From: Paramecium tetraurelia
Lineage: Eukaryota > Ciliophora > Oligohymenophorea > Peniculida > Parameciidae
Length of the DNA stretch: 64,000 nucleotides
Direction of reading: 5' to 3'
Assembly (NCBI RefSeq): GCF_000165425.1
Contig: NW_001799255.1
Location: forward strand, 1-64,000
The notes under the pieces were generated by a model. The model saw only the letters and a program-made list of their open reading frames with translations. It was not told the origin of the DNA and did no database searches. The position numbers were made by a program, and so were the translations under genes. This document shows, one piece after another, positions 36,406 to 48,142 of this stretch (position 1 is its first letter; every line of letters begins with the position of its first letter).

Positions 36406-37788
36406 ATGTCCAATTATTGGCAAAAATAAAATTAATTAATTTTTACTATTGAAAAAAGATGGAGCGTCAGTGTTAATTAATATAAAATAGCGGTATGACT
36501 TGTCGATAGACCTTCTAAATGAATTGGTACACATGGATCCCTATAAAAATATTAGTTAATACATCAGATTCCATCATCAGTCAACAGATTTCTCAAATTC
36601 ACAAAACAAAATTCCTGGAACATAATCACATTGTAACGACACTATTCGGTATGAAAGTCAGCATGCATAACCAAAAATATGTGTACAATATGAAAGCAAT
36701 TTGGAAAAAAATAGGGAAAAGATTTAAGAAATTAAAAAATTGATCTCAACTTCTAAAAAATCAAATCCCTTAGCAATAAAGAGTTAAAATAAGTAATTAA
36801 GCATAAATGAATCCAAAATGAAGATAGAAATACCTAAACCCATTCGCAATGTTTCTAATTTTTCTCATGACAGCAGAATTTCAACTACAAACAGTTAAAC
36901 AACTCCATTAAGGAGTTCTAGTCATGATAAACAACATAGTTACATGTAAATGTCAAAGAATTATAAATCTCCATTAAATAGATTTAAAAAGATTAAATAT
37001 TTAGGGAGAGGCCATATAAGCGATGTCTATTCAGTGATGTATGATCATAAATATGTAATTTAGTGACACAACAACTGGAATGATAGCAGCATTAAAGACG
37101 ATACAAAAGTCGTTGATAACCAGTAAAGGGATCTAAGGATTAATAAAAACGGAAATAGCAATACAGAGTTTAATAAACCACTAAAATATCCTTAAGTGTT
37201 ATGGAGTAATTAATGATGAGAAATAAGTATAAGATTTTATAATAAAAGATTGCTTTGGTTTTGGAATTAGGAGATATAACATTACTTAATTACAGAAAGG
37301 AAAAAAGGTTATAAGAGAAATAGATAATAGACATAATATATTAGGTGTTAAAAGGAGTCAGTTTTTTGCATTAGAATGGGATTATTCATAGAGATATCAA
37401 ACCTGAAAATATTTTATTGTAAAATGGAATTGTAAAGCTGGCAGATTTAGGTATTTGTGTGAAGGCTGCAGAAACTAATTAATATTGTGGAACTCCTGGA
37501 TACATGGCTCCAGAAATAATGGATAAAAAAAAATATAATAACAAAGTAGATTGTTTTAGTATTGGTGTTTTGTTGCATGAGTTGTTATTTGGAAAACTAC
37601 CTAAAATAGGTTAAAGAATTAATGGGGATACACAATTGATTAATTTAATGAATCAACTATTAGAAGTCAATCCTAAGAACCGTTTGAGTTGTAAACAGGC
37701 TTTAGAATACGATTTATTCAAGCTTTGTGAAAGGAAAGTACTGAAATAGACAGAAATGATAAAGAATACCATTTTATGGGATTGTTGA
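36406..37788 (+). CDS. Ser/Thr protein kinase with DLG motif
   Basis: Three introns (36466-36490 starting GTC, 37039-37063, 37227-37248) leave 436 aa. An N-terminal ~190-residue Ser/Lys-rich region (MSNYWQKQNQLIFTIEKRWS start) precedes a kinase with LGRGHISDVYSV, IAALKTI lysine, [25 protein letters not shown] (DLG for DFG), CGTPGYMAPEIM, and VDCFSIGVLLHELLFGKLP. The C-lobe is short with NPKNRLSCKQALEYDLF. Metal-binding Asp is kept, so activity is likely. The first intron is the weakest part of the model; without it the protein would start at MDPYKNIS (36533). Confidence 0.85.
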
Positions 37789-38347
37789 AATGAAATTATT
37801 CGAAAAATCGACGATTTTGTTTATATCTAATTTAACAATATTACAATTATTTTTCTATATCTGAGTACTAGAACCAAGCATGTTGATTAAGAGTATTTTT
37901 AATAATTAATTCTATTTAAATATGGAAGTTTAGAATGTCTTTTAGAAATATCTGATTCTTCAATAATGTTGATCATAGGAGAGATTTATATGTACTCCGT
38001 AAGGCACTAACATAGGAAATGTGTTATCAATGCTGATAGAGCAATTTCATAAAATTATTATCAGCATGTATTTATTAAAATCAGTCAAGAAAAGTTTGAA
38101 TATGTAATAAAAGAGTATCGCTTATGTAAGTTGGTTAATGCATTTTATATTTCTGTTTGATGTATGTGTTCCAGAAGATTAACCTTCTTCTTGAACCATA
38201 AAAATGACACTTTAACTGAGATCTGTAAAAACTGTTTCTCTATTTGGACAGGTTTTGAAGATTGGATATAGTTTTTGCATAAGATTTGAAGTGTGAAAGT
38301 TTATTGACATTATTTAAATCATATTGATATTTCATTACTTTGTTCAA
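37789..38347. other. No supported gene
   Basis: Spacer with some minus-strand protein-like bits (NKVMKYQYDLNNVNKLSHF near 38270) but no start and several TGA. Nothing annotated. Confidence 0.4.
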
Positions 38348-38601
38348 TCAGCTTTCCAAGTAGCATTTAGAAGTTTTGCACTCCTTATTTACTGTATCAC
38401 ACATTTTCTTGCATTTGGATTAACTTTCCAATGATTATCTCAGTTGAGATTAAGCACATGTGTAGACGCAGATATTTATTTGAGAATCGCATTTGGCTTA
38501 GCATTCCTTGACTTTGCTGGTAAGAACTAGGGGTTCAGACGAAATAGCTTACCACCATTGAATAGCAAAACGATTAATATTATCAAGAGTTTAATATTCA
38601 T
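38348..38601 (-). CDS. Small secreted Cys-rich protein, 75 aa
   Basis: One 26-nt intron (38527-38552) leaves 75 aa. A clear signal peptide (MNIKLLIILIVLLFNGVLTS) is followed by a short mature chain with eight Cys in four pairs: ECQAKC, CVYTC, KCKKMC and ECKTSKC, i.e. CX3C three times and CX4C. This spacing on helices resembles small disulphide-stapled helical hairpins, which may be a secreted peptide, a trichocyst-matrix-like component or an extracellular signal; no family recognised. The intron sits directly after the signal peptide core. Its start codon is only 12 bp from the divergent gene at 38614. Confidence 0.65.
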
Positions 38602-38613
38602 TTTAATTATTTA

Positions 38614-41234
38614 ATGTCCATAATTCATAATTTCGTTTAGTAGGTGCTACAATTTAAAGGCACCTACGATGACGCTTTATTGCAGGTTCAATCCTTCATC
38701 GCTTAGTTGTTGTGCTCCTTATTCGAAGTAAAGAAGAATCAAGAATTGCTGGTGTTTAATGCCTGCATAAAGAGGACAGATTAGGTCTTAATCAATCTTC
38801 ACGACTACTTTTTGGGTAATGCATTTTGAATATGAATAGAGATTTCTCCTCCAATAAAAAGTATATTTAGAGACAGGCCCTACAATCAAGAAGGATTCAT
38901 AAGCAGTGATGACGAAGTTAAACAAAGCGTTTTGCCATCTGCCACTAAACCGAGACAGTCCAACGCTCCTGTAGTGAAGGAAGTGATTTTACCAGTTGAT
39001 GAGAAAGTAAGAATGAGGGATGACTTAATTCAAAAAATGACAATTGGCTATTTGAAGGATGTACAACATTTAAGGGAGATGTTTGTCAGGAAAGACTTGT
39101 TCCCCAATGAAGAAATTTTCGATGCCTCCTATTACGATTACACAAATACGTTGGATCCCATAATTAGGTAATTTATCTACAACAAGATATTGGATCTTAC
39201 ACAATAATTTAGACTCCAAATCTAAAACCTCACTTAATAAAATTAAAAATACCTCAGTGAAATTGAGAAATTGAAACGACTGGTCAAAAAGATCATTGGT
39301 AGTGCAGAAATAGAATCCTAGATCAAGGCTATTTTATAAATAGACAAAGATTTATATAGATTCTGGAAAGGTGTGCAGGAGGTCATAGGAACATAGTAGA
39401 TTTTTGAAATATTTGAGAAAAGGAAATAAGGTTATGGAATTGATTATGTATTAATTGACAGATGCATTAATAACAGTTAAGCTTCTGCTCGAATTTTCCA
39501 AGAATTTAAAACTCAATTAGAAGGTAATTATTACTATAGCAAATAGAGCGATAAATAAAATTCACTGAGCAATTATTAAGGGAATTCAATATGTAGAAGA
39601 AGGAGACCGATGAGTTAAAGTATTACCTACATGATTAGAAAGAACAAAAAGATGTGGATATTCTAAAACAGAAAACCTATATCAAATCTAGTGTTGAGTA
39701 GATCTACGAAATTAAATATAATACATGTAATAAATATATTTCAAGTCTTTTAAGACCGAGAATAATAGAGACAAAACTTGCAAGAAGCCCTCGATTTAAT
39801 TGCAGATAAAGATTAACAAATCTGGATTAGAAAATGTGTTAAGAGACATGCCTTATATAAGTGGATCTATTTAGCCAAGATAAAGAAACTATTAAATTAA
39901 AAGAATACAAGAAGATCTTTATCGAATGATAGATCATGTAAATCAACAAATGTTTTTGGATTAAAGGATAACAGAGTTGCCAACTTGAAAAAAGAGTTGA
40001 AAAATCAGAATGAAATCGCTATGGAAGCATAATTGAATCTGTTTGAATGTTAAGGGGATTTCTAAAACCTAAAATCCAATTATACTAATCTGAAATATAA
40101 TTTTGAAATGCAATTATCAACAAGAATAGCAACTCAATAGACTAATGTATAATTAGAAAATATTGTTGATTATTTTGGCAAGATATTCAATTTCATTAAG
40201 AATAGAGTTGGTCTAAATTATTTGGAAATCAATTTGAAAAATTCTAAATACTTTTTGGAGAAAGCTGATTAACATTTGAAATAGTTTGAATAGAAAGTAT
40301 CCTCTATAACAGTTTAGGATTAAAATTTGATCTATGAATCATTGAAGGACTTAATGAAAAGGTAAATAGTATGGAGAAGGGTTACTTCCAATTGCAATTC
40401 ATTCACATTGACTGACGTCTATGATATTAAAAAGCCTCTATAAGATGCAGAATGCGAACTGAATTCATATATGCTATTAAAAAACGAGTAATTAAAATAA
40501 GCTGAATATGATAATCAAATAATAGAATTGGAATTAGAATAGGCTGAGAAATAATTCTAATAATAATTAGAGAAGGAACAGCAAAAATAATAGGAAGATG
40601 AAGAAGAAGAGGAATCTTTAATAGTTTAACAAACAGATGATTAAGCATAGGATTCTCAAAATGTAAATCAATTAATAAAATATAGTGTAATTAAAAAGCG
40701 AAAGTACCATCGCATGATCCTTAATAAGCAGACTTCGAACATAAATACAATTCTAATAAATACAAACGACGTAAGAGTTTAATAAGAACTGAATAAAATG
40801 AATTTCATTAATACAAATCAATTGTTGGCCAGGATAAGGATAGGGGGAAGATGAAAAATCAAACTTAATAAACTAATGTTTCGATTGATTGTACAAAGTG
40901 CTATAACGATATATTCGAGAGGATGAATCCAGAATTTCAACAAAAGTAGGAAGAAGATAAATCACAAGGCATAATTTAAATTTCTAAGTCTAAATTTTTT
41001 TAAACAAAATAACACACCATGGCTACTATCTTGACTTAATAAAATGTAGTAAGGATGTAATCTGCTAGATTTAAAAAAATAGAAAGACATCAAACCAATC
41101 ATATATATTCTCAAATTAATAGACCATAAAGTAAATAAGAGAGATCCATAACTTTAAAAGGCGAAAGAGCCTAAATAATAATTACACCAAAATCTGTTCC
41201 CATAACTTAAAGATAATTTAAATACACAAAATGA
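38614..41234 (+). CDS. Large Gln-rich coiled-coil protein, 840 aa
   Basis: Four introns (38816-38839, 39524-39546, 39727-39754, 40663-40685) leave 840 aa. The N-terminal ~190 residues are globular (MSIIHNFVQQVLQFKGTYDD; later YLKDVQHLREMFVRKDLF), the middle ~400 are heptad-rich coiled coil with many Gln from TAA/TAG codons, an acidic EDEEEEESLIVQ patch follows, and the tail is basic and Lys/Gln-rich with an isolated DCTKCYNDIF pair of Cys. Such architecture fits a basal-body or cytoskeletal linker, but no family is recognised. All intron choices restore a single frame and the exon sum is a multiple of three. Confidence 0.75.
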
Positions 41235-41602
41235 TAAATATAACAATATACTTATTTTTCATTCTAACTTAATTTATACCTAAAGAAAATAAAAGAGTTT
41301 GCAATTCAATATGGTGATACTGTACTATAATAATGAACCACCTTATAATGAGAGCAACTCTGATGATTTCTACCTGAGAAAATGAAGTAAGCCAGTAATA
41401 AATAATTTTTTTAATTTTTTGATATGAAAAAATCATGACCTATTGAACAGAATTTTGATCTTAGGATATTATTGATGATTTTAATTTATTTGAAATTAAA
41501 AACTTAGAATATTAGGAAAGGAATTAATAAATTCTAAGTAAAGTATTTTATTTTGCATATACAATTATTGAATATTAAGTTATTCATAACAATTATAGAT
41601 TA
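41235..41602. other. No supported gene
   Basis: 368 bp between convergent genes; A/T-rich, no protein-like frame, no structured island. Confidence 0.5.
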
Positions 41603-43203
41603 TCATTTTTAATTGAACGAGTACATATAGATGTCATTGAAGGACATCAAATTTCTGTCTCCACCAAACACTATCATTATTTCGCCCATTACAATAGCAC
41701 TGTGACCATCTCTAGCACATGGCTTTTTGCCACTAAGAGATGCTTAAATTGCATTCTTTTTTCCTGTTGGTGATTATATCTTTCTCTACCCTCCTTGTTT
41801 TTCTTAATTTGTGATCACACTTATTGAATTCTTGATCTAGTCAGTAGTTGGTGATGAACTCCTGTATTTCGATTTTTCTTCCTCATTCAATTCGAATTCA
41901 GCCCTTATATAATATTATGATGATACAGCATTTAGTTTTTCTTTTGTTGTAATCTCTTCTTTTTCTACTCATCCATACTGTTTAATTAGAAATTATTGTT
42001 TGTGTCAGTAGGTTGCTTTTAATCAAGATTTTTCACTGAATTTCTTCTCTAATGAATAGAATTCTTAGGCTCATCATCCAATAATAAAAAGGATCTAGGT
42101 TCATTTCTACCTTTCTCCTTCTTTTATGGTCTTGCTTAACTTGCTTTATCAAATGCAGAATCATTTAGCATTTCATCTGCCACCTATCTTCTACTAGTAT
42201 CTTCCTCCAGTTGCATCCATTCATTTGTTCGGTATAACCACAAGTCATTTTTCTCATGAGTTATATCATGAATTCCTCCAAATAACATAATTCCTTAAGG
42301 ATGAACTAGCAAAGAAGTGGATGATCTTGTCTATAAGTTATAAATTAAATAATTTACTCCTGGAGACTTTTCTGTTACAATTAATCCCCATTATCTATTT
42401 TCCAAATCAAATTTCCAAAAATCTCCAAATCTTGATTCGTAATTGCATCCTCCATATACATACAATGTGTTTCCAATTAATGTAACTCCTGCTTCTGCTC
42501 TTCCTTTTGGAAACTGTGCTGAGTTGTTATCTCCTTTGAATATCATTGTCCAAACTTCCTTCTACAAATCATAAAATAATATTGATGATCTATATCCAGT
42601 ATCACTGTAAAATCCTCCAAAGACAACCATCTATTACTAAAAATAATTGTATGCATTTCTACCTATTCACTCCATAAACAACTTGAATGACCTTCCACAG
42701 CCATCTTCTTGCCATCAATTATACATTCCTTCCCCTCAATAAATACTTCTTCCTAAAAATCATAGATCCATAATTTTGCAGTTGGAGACATCAAGTTTTC
42801 CTTCCCTCCAAACATGTACATTTTATTTTAATGAACTATTGCTGTGTGGTTTCTCAATGGCCCTGGAATGAGATTATTTTCATTATCTGCTGCTGCTTTC
42901 TTAATCAAGGTTGTCCAACAAAAAGGCTTTGGTGAAACAGGTGATGGTATTCTGCAAAAGTCACTCAGAATTCCCTCGTTTGTTTCATATCCTCCATAGA
43001 CATAAAGACTAAGATTGTTAATATTACATTACAAATTCTCATGAGCCACACATGAATGATATGATCTTCTATGTATATTTTTACCCAATGGTTTCAATTC
43101 TTACCACCTTGGAAATATATCCTACATTTTATTTAGTATATACTATCTATGATTTTGATCTTAGGAATTCCTCATCATCATCCAATAATTTCTTTCCCTT
43201 CAT
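41603..43203 (-). CDS. Kelch-repeat protein
   Basis: Four introns (43122-43143, 42637-42662, 42331-42357, 41904-41926) leave 500 aa. At least five kelch blades are visible through GG doublets preceded by hydrophobics and followed by W or FxxD: LYVYGGYETNEG, MYMFGGKENLMSP, MVVFGGFYSDTGYRSS, LYVYGGCNYESRFGDFW, IMLFGGIHDITHEKND, and after a ~110-residue disordered Lys/Gln/Ser insert a last blade with GKKPCARDGHSAIV and MIVFGGDRN. The insert between blades 5 and 6 is unusual. A beta-propeller adaptor function is inferred; no BTB domain is present. Confidence 0.92.
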
Positions 43204-44029
43204 AATTAATATTTATTTATGTATTAAATAGAACTTAAAGTAGTAAAAAGTGTAAAACCAACAATTCGAGCATAGTCATTCAAAAAGATCCTGTTTATAA
43301 AGAATGCTTTATTGGATATGTCGAGCATATGTTCAAAATGTCTTTGAGACTTAAATGTAATATAACTTGGAAAAATGAAAAACTATTGAAATGATTTTTG
43401 CTTCTCTGGAGGATCATAATTGCTCATTTAATTTAAGATACTCAACAGCCTTAGCAAAATTGGCTAGTGATGTTGTTCATTCAACTTGTGCTTATAAGAT
43501 AAACAAAATGTTATTGAAGCACATGTTTTGTACATACATGAAAATAGTGTTTAGAACGAATTTATTAATGAATATGAATATATAACGATGAAACCTAAGC
43601 ACCCCTAAGATTACTCTAATTTTATCACTAATGAATGTAAATTATCTTTCAAAATAATTAATATCCAATCTATATACCCAGATCCTTTCAATTTTACTAA
43701 AATAGTTTCATAATTTAATAGAAAGTGGATTTGTAAGAGAAGACTAGGGACTGGAGTTTATAATTGTCCTGAAGTTGAAACTTTAGAATATCTAATTAAA
43801 ATTTGAGTAATTATTTAAGAGCCAATACGAAATATTATAATAAAATTTGCTTTTCTTGTAACTTAATGCTATAATCTAAGAAAGAATTAGACCAATTTTA
43901 TAATTTGGAAAGATTTCAGCCTTTAATTATCTAACCTGCTGATCATATTCAATGAGTATTATATAGTATTAATTATATACTACATTTAATTAATTAATAA
44001 TTAAATATAGTATTTTAAATTTAAGGTTT
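43204..44029 (+). pseudogene. Decayed gene, unknown family
   Basis: Plus-strand protein-like segments at 43391-43590 (FASLEDHNCSFNLRYSTA), 43590-43806 (KPKHPQDYSNFITNECKL, RKWICKRRLGTGVYNCPEVETL) and 43820-43955 (FSCNLMLQSKKELDQF), separated by TGA and frame changes. Paired Cys suggest a lost zinc-ribbon-like domain. No start or intact frame. The last 75 bases are A/T only. Confidence 0.4.
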
Positions 44030-44134
44030 TATTTTGATCACCCCGAGGATTAGCCAAGACCAGTCCAAGGAGCCACTAAATTTTGATTTCTGCTCGTTCG
44101 AAACGTGCAGCTACCTTATTCTAACTTTTTTTTT
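44030..44134 (+). ncRNA. Candidate structured small RNA (GC-rich island)
   Basis: About 80 bases of balanced composition inside A/T-only spacer, without a protein-like frame. Towards the end, CTGCTCG (44090-44096) pairs with CGTGCAG (44104-44110) around the loop TTCGAAA, with one T-T mismatch. Just before the hairpin, AAATTTTGA resembles an Sm-binding site, and a run of nine T at 44126-44134 would terminate RNA polymerase III. The upstream part includes CCCCGAGGATTAGCCAAG. It does not fold as a tRNA because no 5' strand pairs with the 3' end, and it does not match U1, U2, U4, U5, U6 or SRP RNA from memory. Confidence 0.45.
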
Positions 44135-44248
44135 AATTTTAAAATAATAATTAAATTAATAATATATATTATATTTAAATATATAATTAATAATATATTA
44201 TTTATAATAATATAAAAAGAATGATTTAATTATTATTTACTATTTATA

Positions 44249-46519
44249 TCATTTTGTAATATTTAACAGAGATATTTTATTTTTTCCTATCTATCCTGTT
44301 ATTAGTCTTCTTCTCTTGATTAAATGGATTGCAAGTTAAACATTATCTATATTAGCAATCATTGTTACCTGATTTCAAGTAATACCATATTAATAAATTT
44401 AAAATTGGAACTGGAATAGCTAAATTAATTGCATTTATATTGATATCACAGCAATTCATTATAGATTGAATTGAATTCCAAGCCTAAGTCAAATTATTGT
44501 TGTGGAGATGAAGAGCTGACAAATTAAAATGATAAATAGCTTTAGAGTTATAATTTGAAATACAAGTTGTCTGAATTCCTACTATGTTTCTACATTAAAA
44601 TTATAAATTGGTATTATTATTATTATTAATTCTATTTAAAAATTAAGAGACACTGCTGCTGTTGATAAAATTAATGGCATCCTTCAGCTTTGATATTTAT
44701 ATGTATGCTTCCAAAACATATTGAATAATAATGTATTTATTATTATCTGAAAGATTGTATTCTAAGGCTTCCTTACCTTGAGATAATGCTAAGTTGTAAT
44801 CTCCTCTGCACAGCAAAGAATAAGTTAAAAATACAATAGAGGACTCAAAAATTTAAGACCCTTAGATTGACAATTATTCTTGATCTAAATGAATGATTTC
44901 CTCTCTTTTTTCTTTTTTGGATAAGATTATTGCATTACGAAAAGATCTCTAATAGATTTTATTTATCTTACTTTATGGCATTGTTTAGTAATTCCTTATT
45001 CGCCTTAGATTAAACAAATTTGTTATCTTCATTCTTCTAATCAATTTTGTAAAACTAATCCTACACTTCCTCATCGGCATCACTATAAATTTCTCTACTT
45101 GGAAGAATGATCTTCTTGCCTTCATCTTGAGTATTTAATTAAGACTGATCTTCTGAAATTTCGTATATTTCATTCTTGTCAGGCATAGATTCATGGTAAA
45201 TTTGAATGTAACAAACTCCTCTATTGTACCAAAACTTAGCGCTCTGATTGCACAAATCCTACAGTTGATTATAAACGTTGAGGGCCTTTTAGTATTACTG
45301 ATCCATAAACAAAGCATCTGCTAGATTTTAATACATGGCATATAATCTTTGCTTCACATTATTCATAATGATCCCTTCATATAGATTTTACTGTTATTAG
45401 ACTAATTTGGTTTATGATATAGCTTTATGAAAATAAACAGCAGCGAGTGCATATTTGCCCATTTTGGCATGAACACACCCTAGGTTATTAAAAATTTAAG
45501 CCAAATAAAGGAATTGTTTGGATTGAGCGAATTCTGCATTTTGTTGGTTTTAAATTTCAGGTTATGGAGTCATCATTTTAAGGCACTTATGCACATTCTC
45601 ATTCAGTGTTAAATGCCTTTAAGCTTTCATCAATTTAAGAATCATTTGGGCATGTAATTTCAAATATGGTTGTATGTCTTGTGAAAAGGATGGCAGTGAG
45701 TTTTATGATATTCCATTTGATGAATCCAATTAGGTCATATAGTTTTTAAACGATTATTCTAGAGGGTTTAATTATTTTTTCTAATCTTTTGTGTTCGACA
45801 ACATGTAAAAACGACACTTAATAACATTTAGGAGAAAAAGGAATTCCTCTTTGCTAAATGTATTGGGGTGTGAATCTGGATAAGGCAAATCTGACCCAAT
45901 TAAAAGCGATGTATAGTTTTATTAGGATTGCTATTATTGTTAATCATCAATCTGATTAGGTTTGGTTTGTTTTTGTTACAGTGATTTTAAAGTTTCGTCA
46001 GAGGATAACTTTTTGTACAATTCACTTGCATAAACATATTCTTGTAATTGAAATGAGGTTTCCACTAGAAGTAGATTTACTTTAATGTTCAAGTAAATGT
46101 CAAGGTTGTAATTGTCTTTCAACTATTTCAAGAGGTTATGAGCTTGTCTAATCTTCCCACTCAAAAATAGCATGATTGCTTTATTGTATTGCAAAATGCT
46201 ATCATCATCTTGTTTCTTTTCTAAAATGATAAACTGGCTTTAATTATTACTTTTTTATGTTTAGGGTTTTCTAATTTCATCGATGATTTCATCTAATTTT
46301 TAAATACAGACATTGGCATCCCTAGTTATATTGTATTCACAAAGTATGATATTTTCATTAATTTGCACCATAGATTGATTTTGATCCGACTGCTCTTTAA
46401 GCTGTTTAAATTTCTGCAATTCCCTAGACTTAAATTGTAGATTACTCCATAGATTCTTTGTAATGTCCTTCTCCGAAATGTTTGAACGAATTTTATAAGA
46501 TTGCAAATGATTATGCCAT
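44249..46519 (-). CDS. CNOT10: CCR4-NOT complex subunit 10 (CNOT10)
   Basis: Three introns (46424-46445, 44947-44971, 44347-44368) leave 733 aa, the usual size for CNOT10. This TPR protein joins CNOT11 and the N-terminus of NOT1 in the CCR4-NOT deadenylase complex. Visible: TPR repeats in HFGEGHYKESME, KAIMLFLSGKIRQAHNLL, and the best-conserved FNNLGCVHAKMGKYALAAVYFHKAI and FWYNRGVCYI, then TYSLLCRGDYNLALSQGKEAL. A ~50-residue acidic insert (SREIYSDADEEVQDQF) precedes the last TPRs. The second intron ends GAG, which is needed for frame. The stop is 19 bp from... the start is 19 bp downstream of the neighbouring carrier's stop, so UTRs overlap. Confidence 0.85.
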
Positions 46520-46538
46520 AAATTATAAACAAATTATT

Positions 46539-47649
46539 TCAAAAATCTCCCTAATCTATTTAAGTTCCGAACATGATGTATTACAACAGACCACTTCCTA
46601 TCAAATATAAGCCGAAACCTCTATAAAGACCTTTGATGCCTTCTTCTTGAGTTATCAATCTCAAAGCATGGAAGGGTCCTGAATATCTTATGGGGATCAT
46701 CCCGGGTAATGTAGACTAGATTAAATTTTATAGATAAGCATACTTAACAATGCAATCTTCTTACTATGGTTAGAAATGGATAGGATATTAGATTGTAGGA
46801 TAGGTATAAATAGAGCATCTAGAATTATTCCAATTTTTAAGAGAATTGAATAGGCACTTGCACCAAAAAGATGAAACCATTTTTGTATAAATACGTAGTA
46901 GATCCTTGGAAGTATTCTTTCTTATGTCTAACATGCTTTTTGAAGGCACTCAATAAATTCTTATACAAATAAAAATTGGGTAATCTATTTTGCAATATGA
47001 ATCTCGATTGGAATAACATAAATGGATTACTGGCAACATCAGAAACAGTTACCAATCCTAGGATCACAGCTTAACGTAATAATTGGTTTCCTTCATGCCA
47101 CATAGCTCCTAATCTAAAATCTAAGTCAGATAATAATTTAATCTTCAAATGACTATTAGCCAATAGGTGAAGAATGCCAATCAAATTTCCTTTGAAAAAT
47201 GCCTACCATCCCTAATTTGTCAATCCCTAAAAGGCTTCGCGATAAGTAGTGTAGATAGGAGCTCTGAATGGCTTGTTGCTTCCAACAGCACCACTCTTAA
47301 TCAATAACTCAAATTTCCTCTTTTCATGAGGTTGTATGTCTCTTGTTGTTTTGACCAATTATGTCGATGTCTTTGTACCTGATTCTTCTGGTAAATCACC
47401 GTATTTATTTTAATGAGGGATGACTGACAGTTATAAGGATGTATAGATGGTATTTAATGGAGCAACGAATGTTGTAACAATGGATTGAGTAAAGTAATTG
47501 ATCCAAAAATGCTTGGTGGTTTCTGCCTCTATTTATTTAAGGGTTTGTTCATTGATGAATAGATTTGGATCTACGCTCTTTTTCACACTCTCTTAGATTG
47601 ATTAATTGTCTTTGTTAGAAAGAAATTATGAGAAATCTTTACCACTCAT
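46539..47649 (-). CDS. Divergent mitochondrial carrier (SLC25) family protein
   Basis: One 28-nt intron (46716-46743) leaves 360 aa. The last repeat is clear: SYPFLTIVRRLHCQ followed by ALRLITQEEGIKGLYRGFG, matching PFD..K.R and the EG.. .L.YRG.. carrier signature. Earlier repeats are weaker: SIVTTFVAPLNTIYTSLQ and GLTNQGWQAFFKGNL. The canonical PxD/ExxK/R motif is degraded to APLN and SNPF in repeats 1 and 2, so it may resemble the SLC25A46/MTCH group that act in outer-membrane processes rather than metabolite exchange. An N-terminal ~50-residue polar extension precedes the first helix. Substrate unknown. Confidence 0.75.
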
Positions 47650-47681
47650 TATTTATAATTATATGAATTCATCATCTTATC

Positions 47682-48085
47682 TCATTAATTTTGTTATGGC
47701 TATTCAAATTATCCCTTTACGACTCTTGGAACCTCCAATTTCACTTCAATAACCCTTTTAATCAACATATCCACAACTGCCAATTTATTAGCTTCATAAT
47801 CTTGATATATCTTATCAATTTCTGCCTTTGTTTTTCTTTCCAATTCTTCTTCCTCCTTAGTAGACCCAAAACGCTTCAGTTATTCTTTAATATTACTCTC
47901 AGAATTTCTTGATTGTATTTGGTTTCTTCCTCTCTTCGGAATACTGCAATCTCCTAATCGGCAGCTACCTTAGCCTCTTTAATTTTTTTCTCTCTCTCTT
48001 TCTAAGCAACCTTTATAATGTTATTTGCTTCTTCTTCAGCCTTCAATAACTCATCAACAGCCCAGTTCTCTCTTCCTTCAGCCAT
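47682..48085 (-). CDS. VMA10: V-type proton ATPase subunit G
   Basis: One 23-nt intron (47874-47896) leaves 126 aa, the normal length of subunit G, a component of the peripheral stalks that hold V1 to Vo in the vacuolar proton pump. The N-terminal helix is diagnostic: VDELLKAEEEANNIIKVAQ then KIKEAKVAADQEIAVFRREEE. The C-terminal half continues as an extended helix with KTKAEIDKIYQDYEANK and ends in a Gln-rich tail. Only 32 bp separate its stop from the start of the downstream carrier gene on the same strand. Confidence 0.93.
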
Positions 48086-48142
48086 GGTAATATATAATTT
48101 TATTAAATGATTTAATAAAAATGTTCATCTAATATTGCATAA

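Noticed and set aside
39524-39546. Reading 39524-39546 as coding instead of intron
   Set aside because: Retaining it keeps a frame open for a while but loses the heptad coiled coil and the frame of the following exons; the exon sum only works with it removed.
44030-44120. tRNA in the GC-rich island because of GTTCGAA
   Set aside because: The GTTCGAAAC box is part of a hairpin, but no acceptor stem, D arm or anticodon arm can be drawn.
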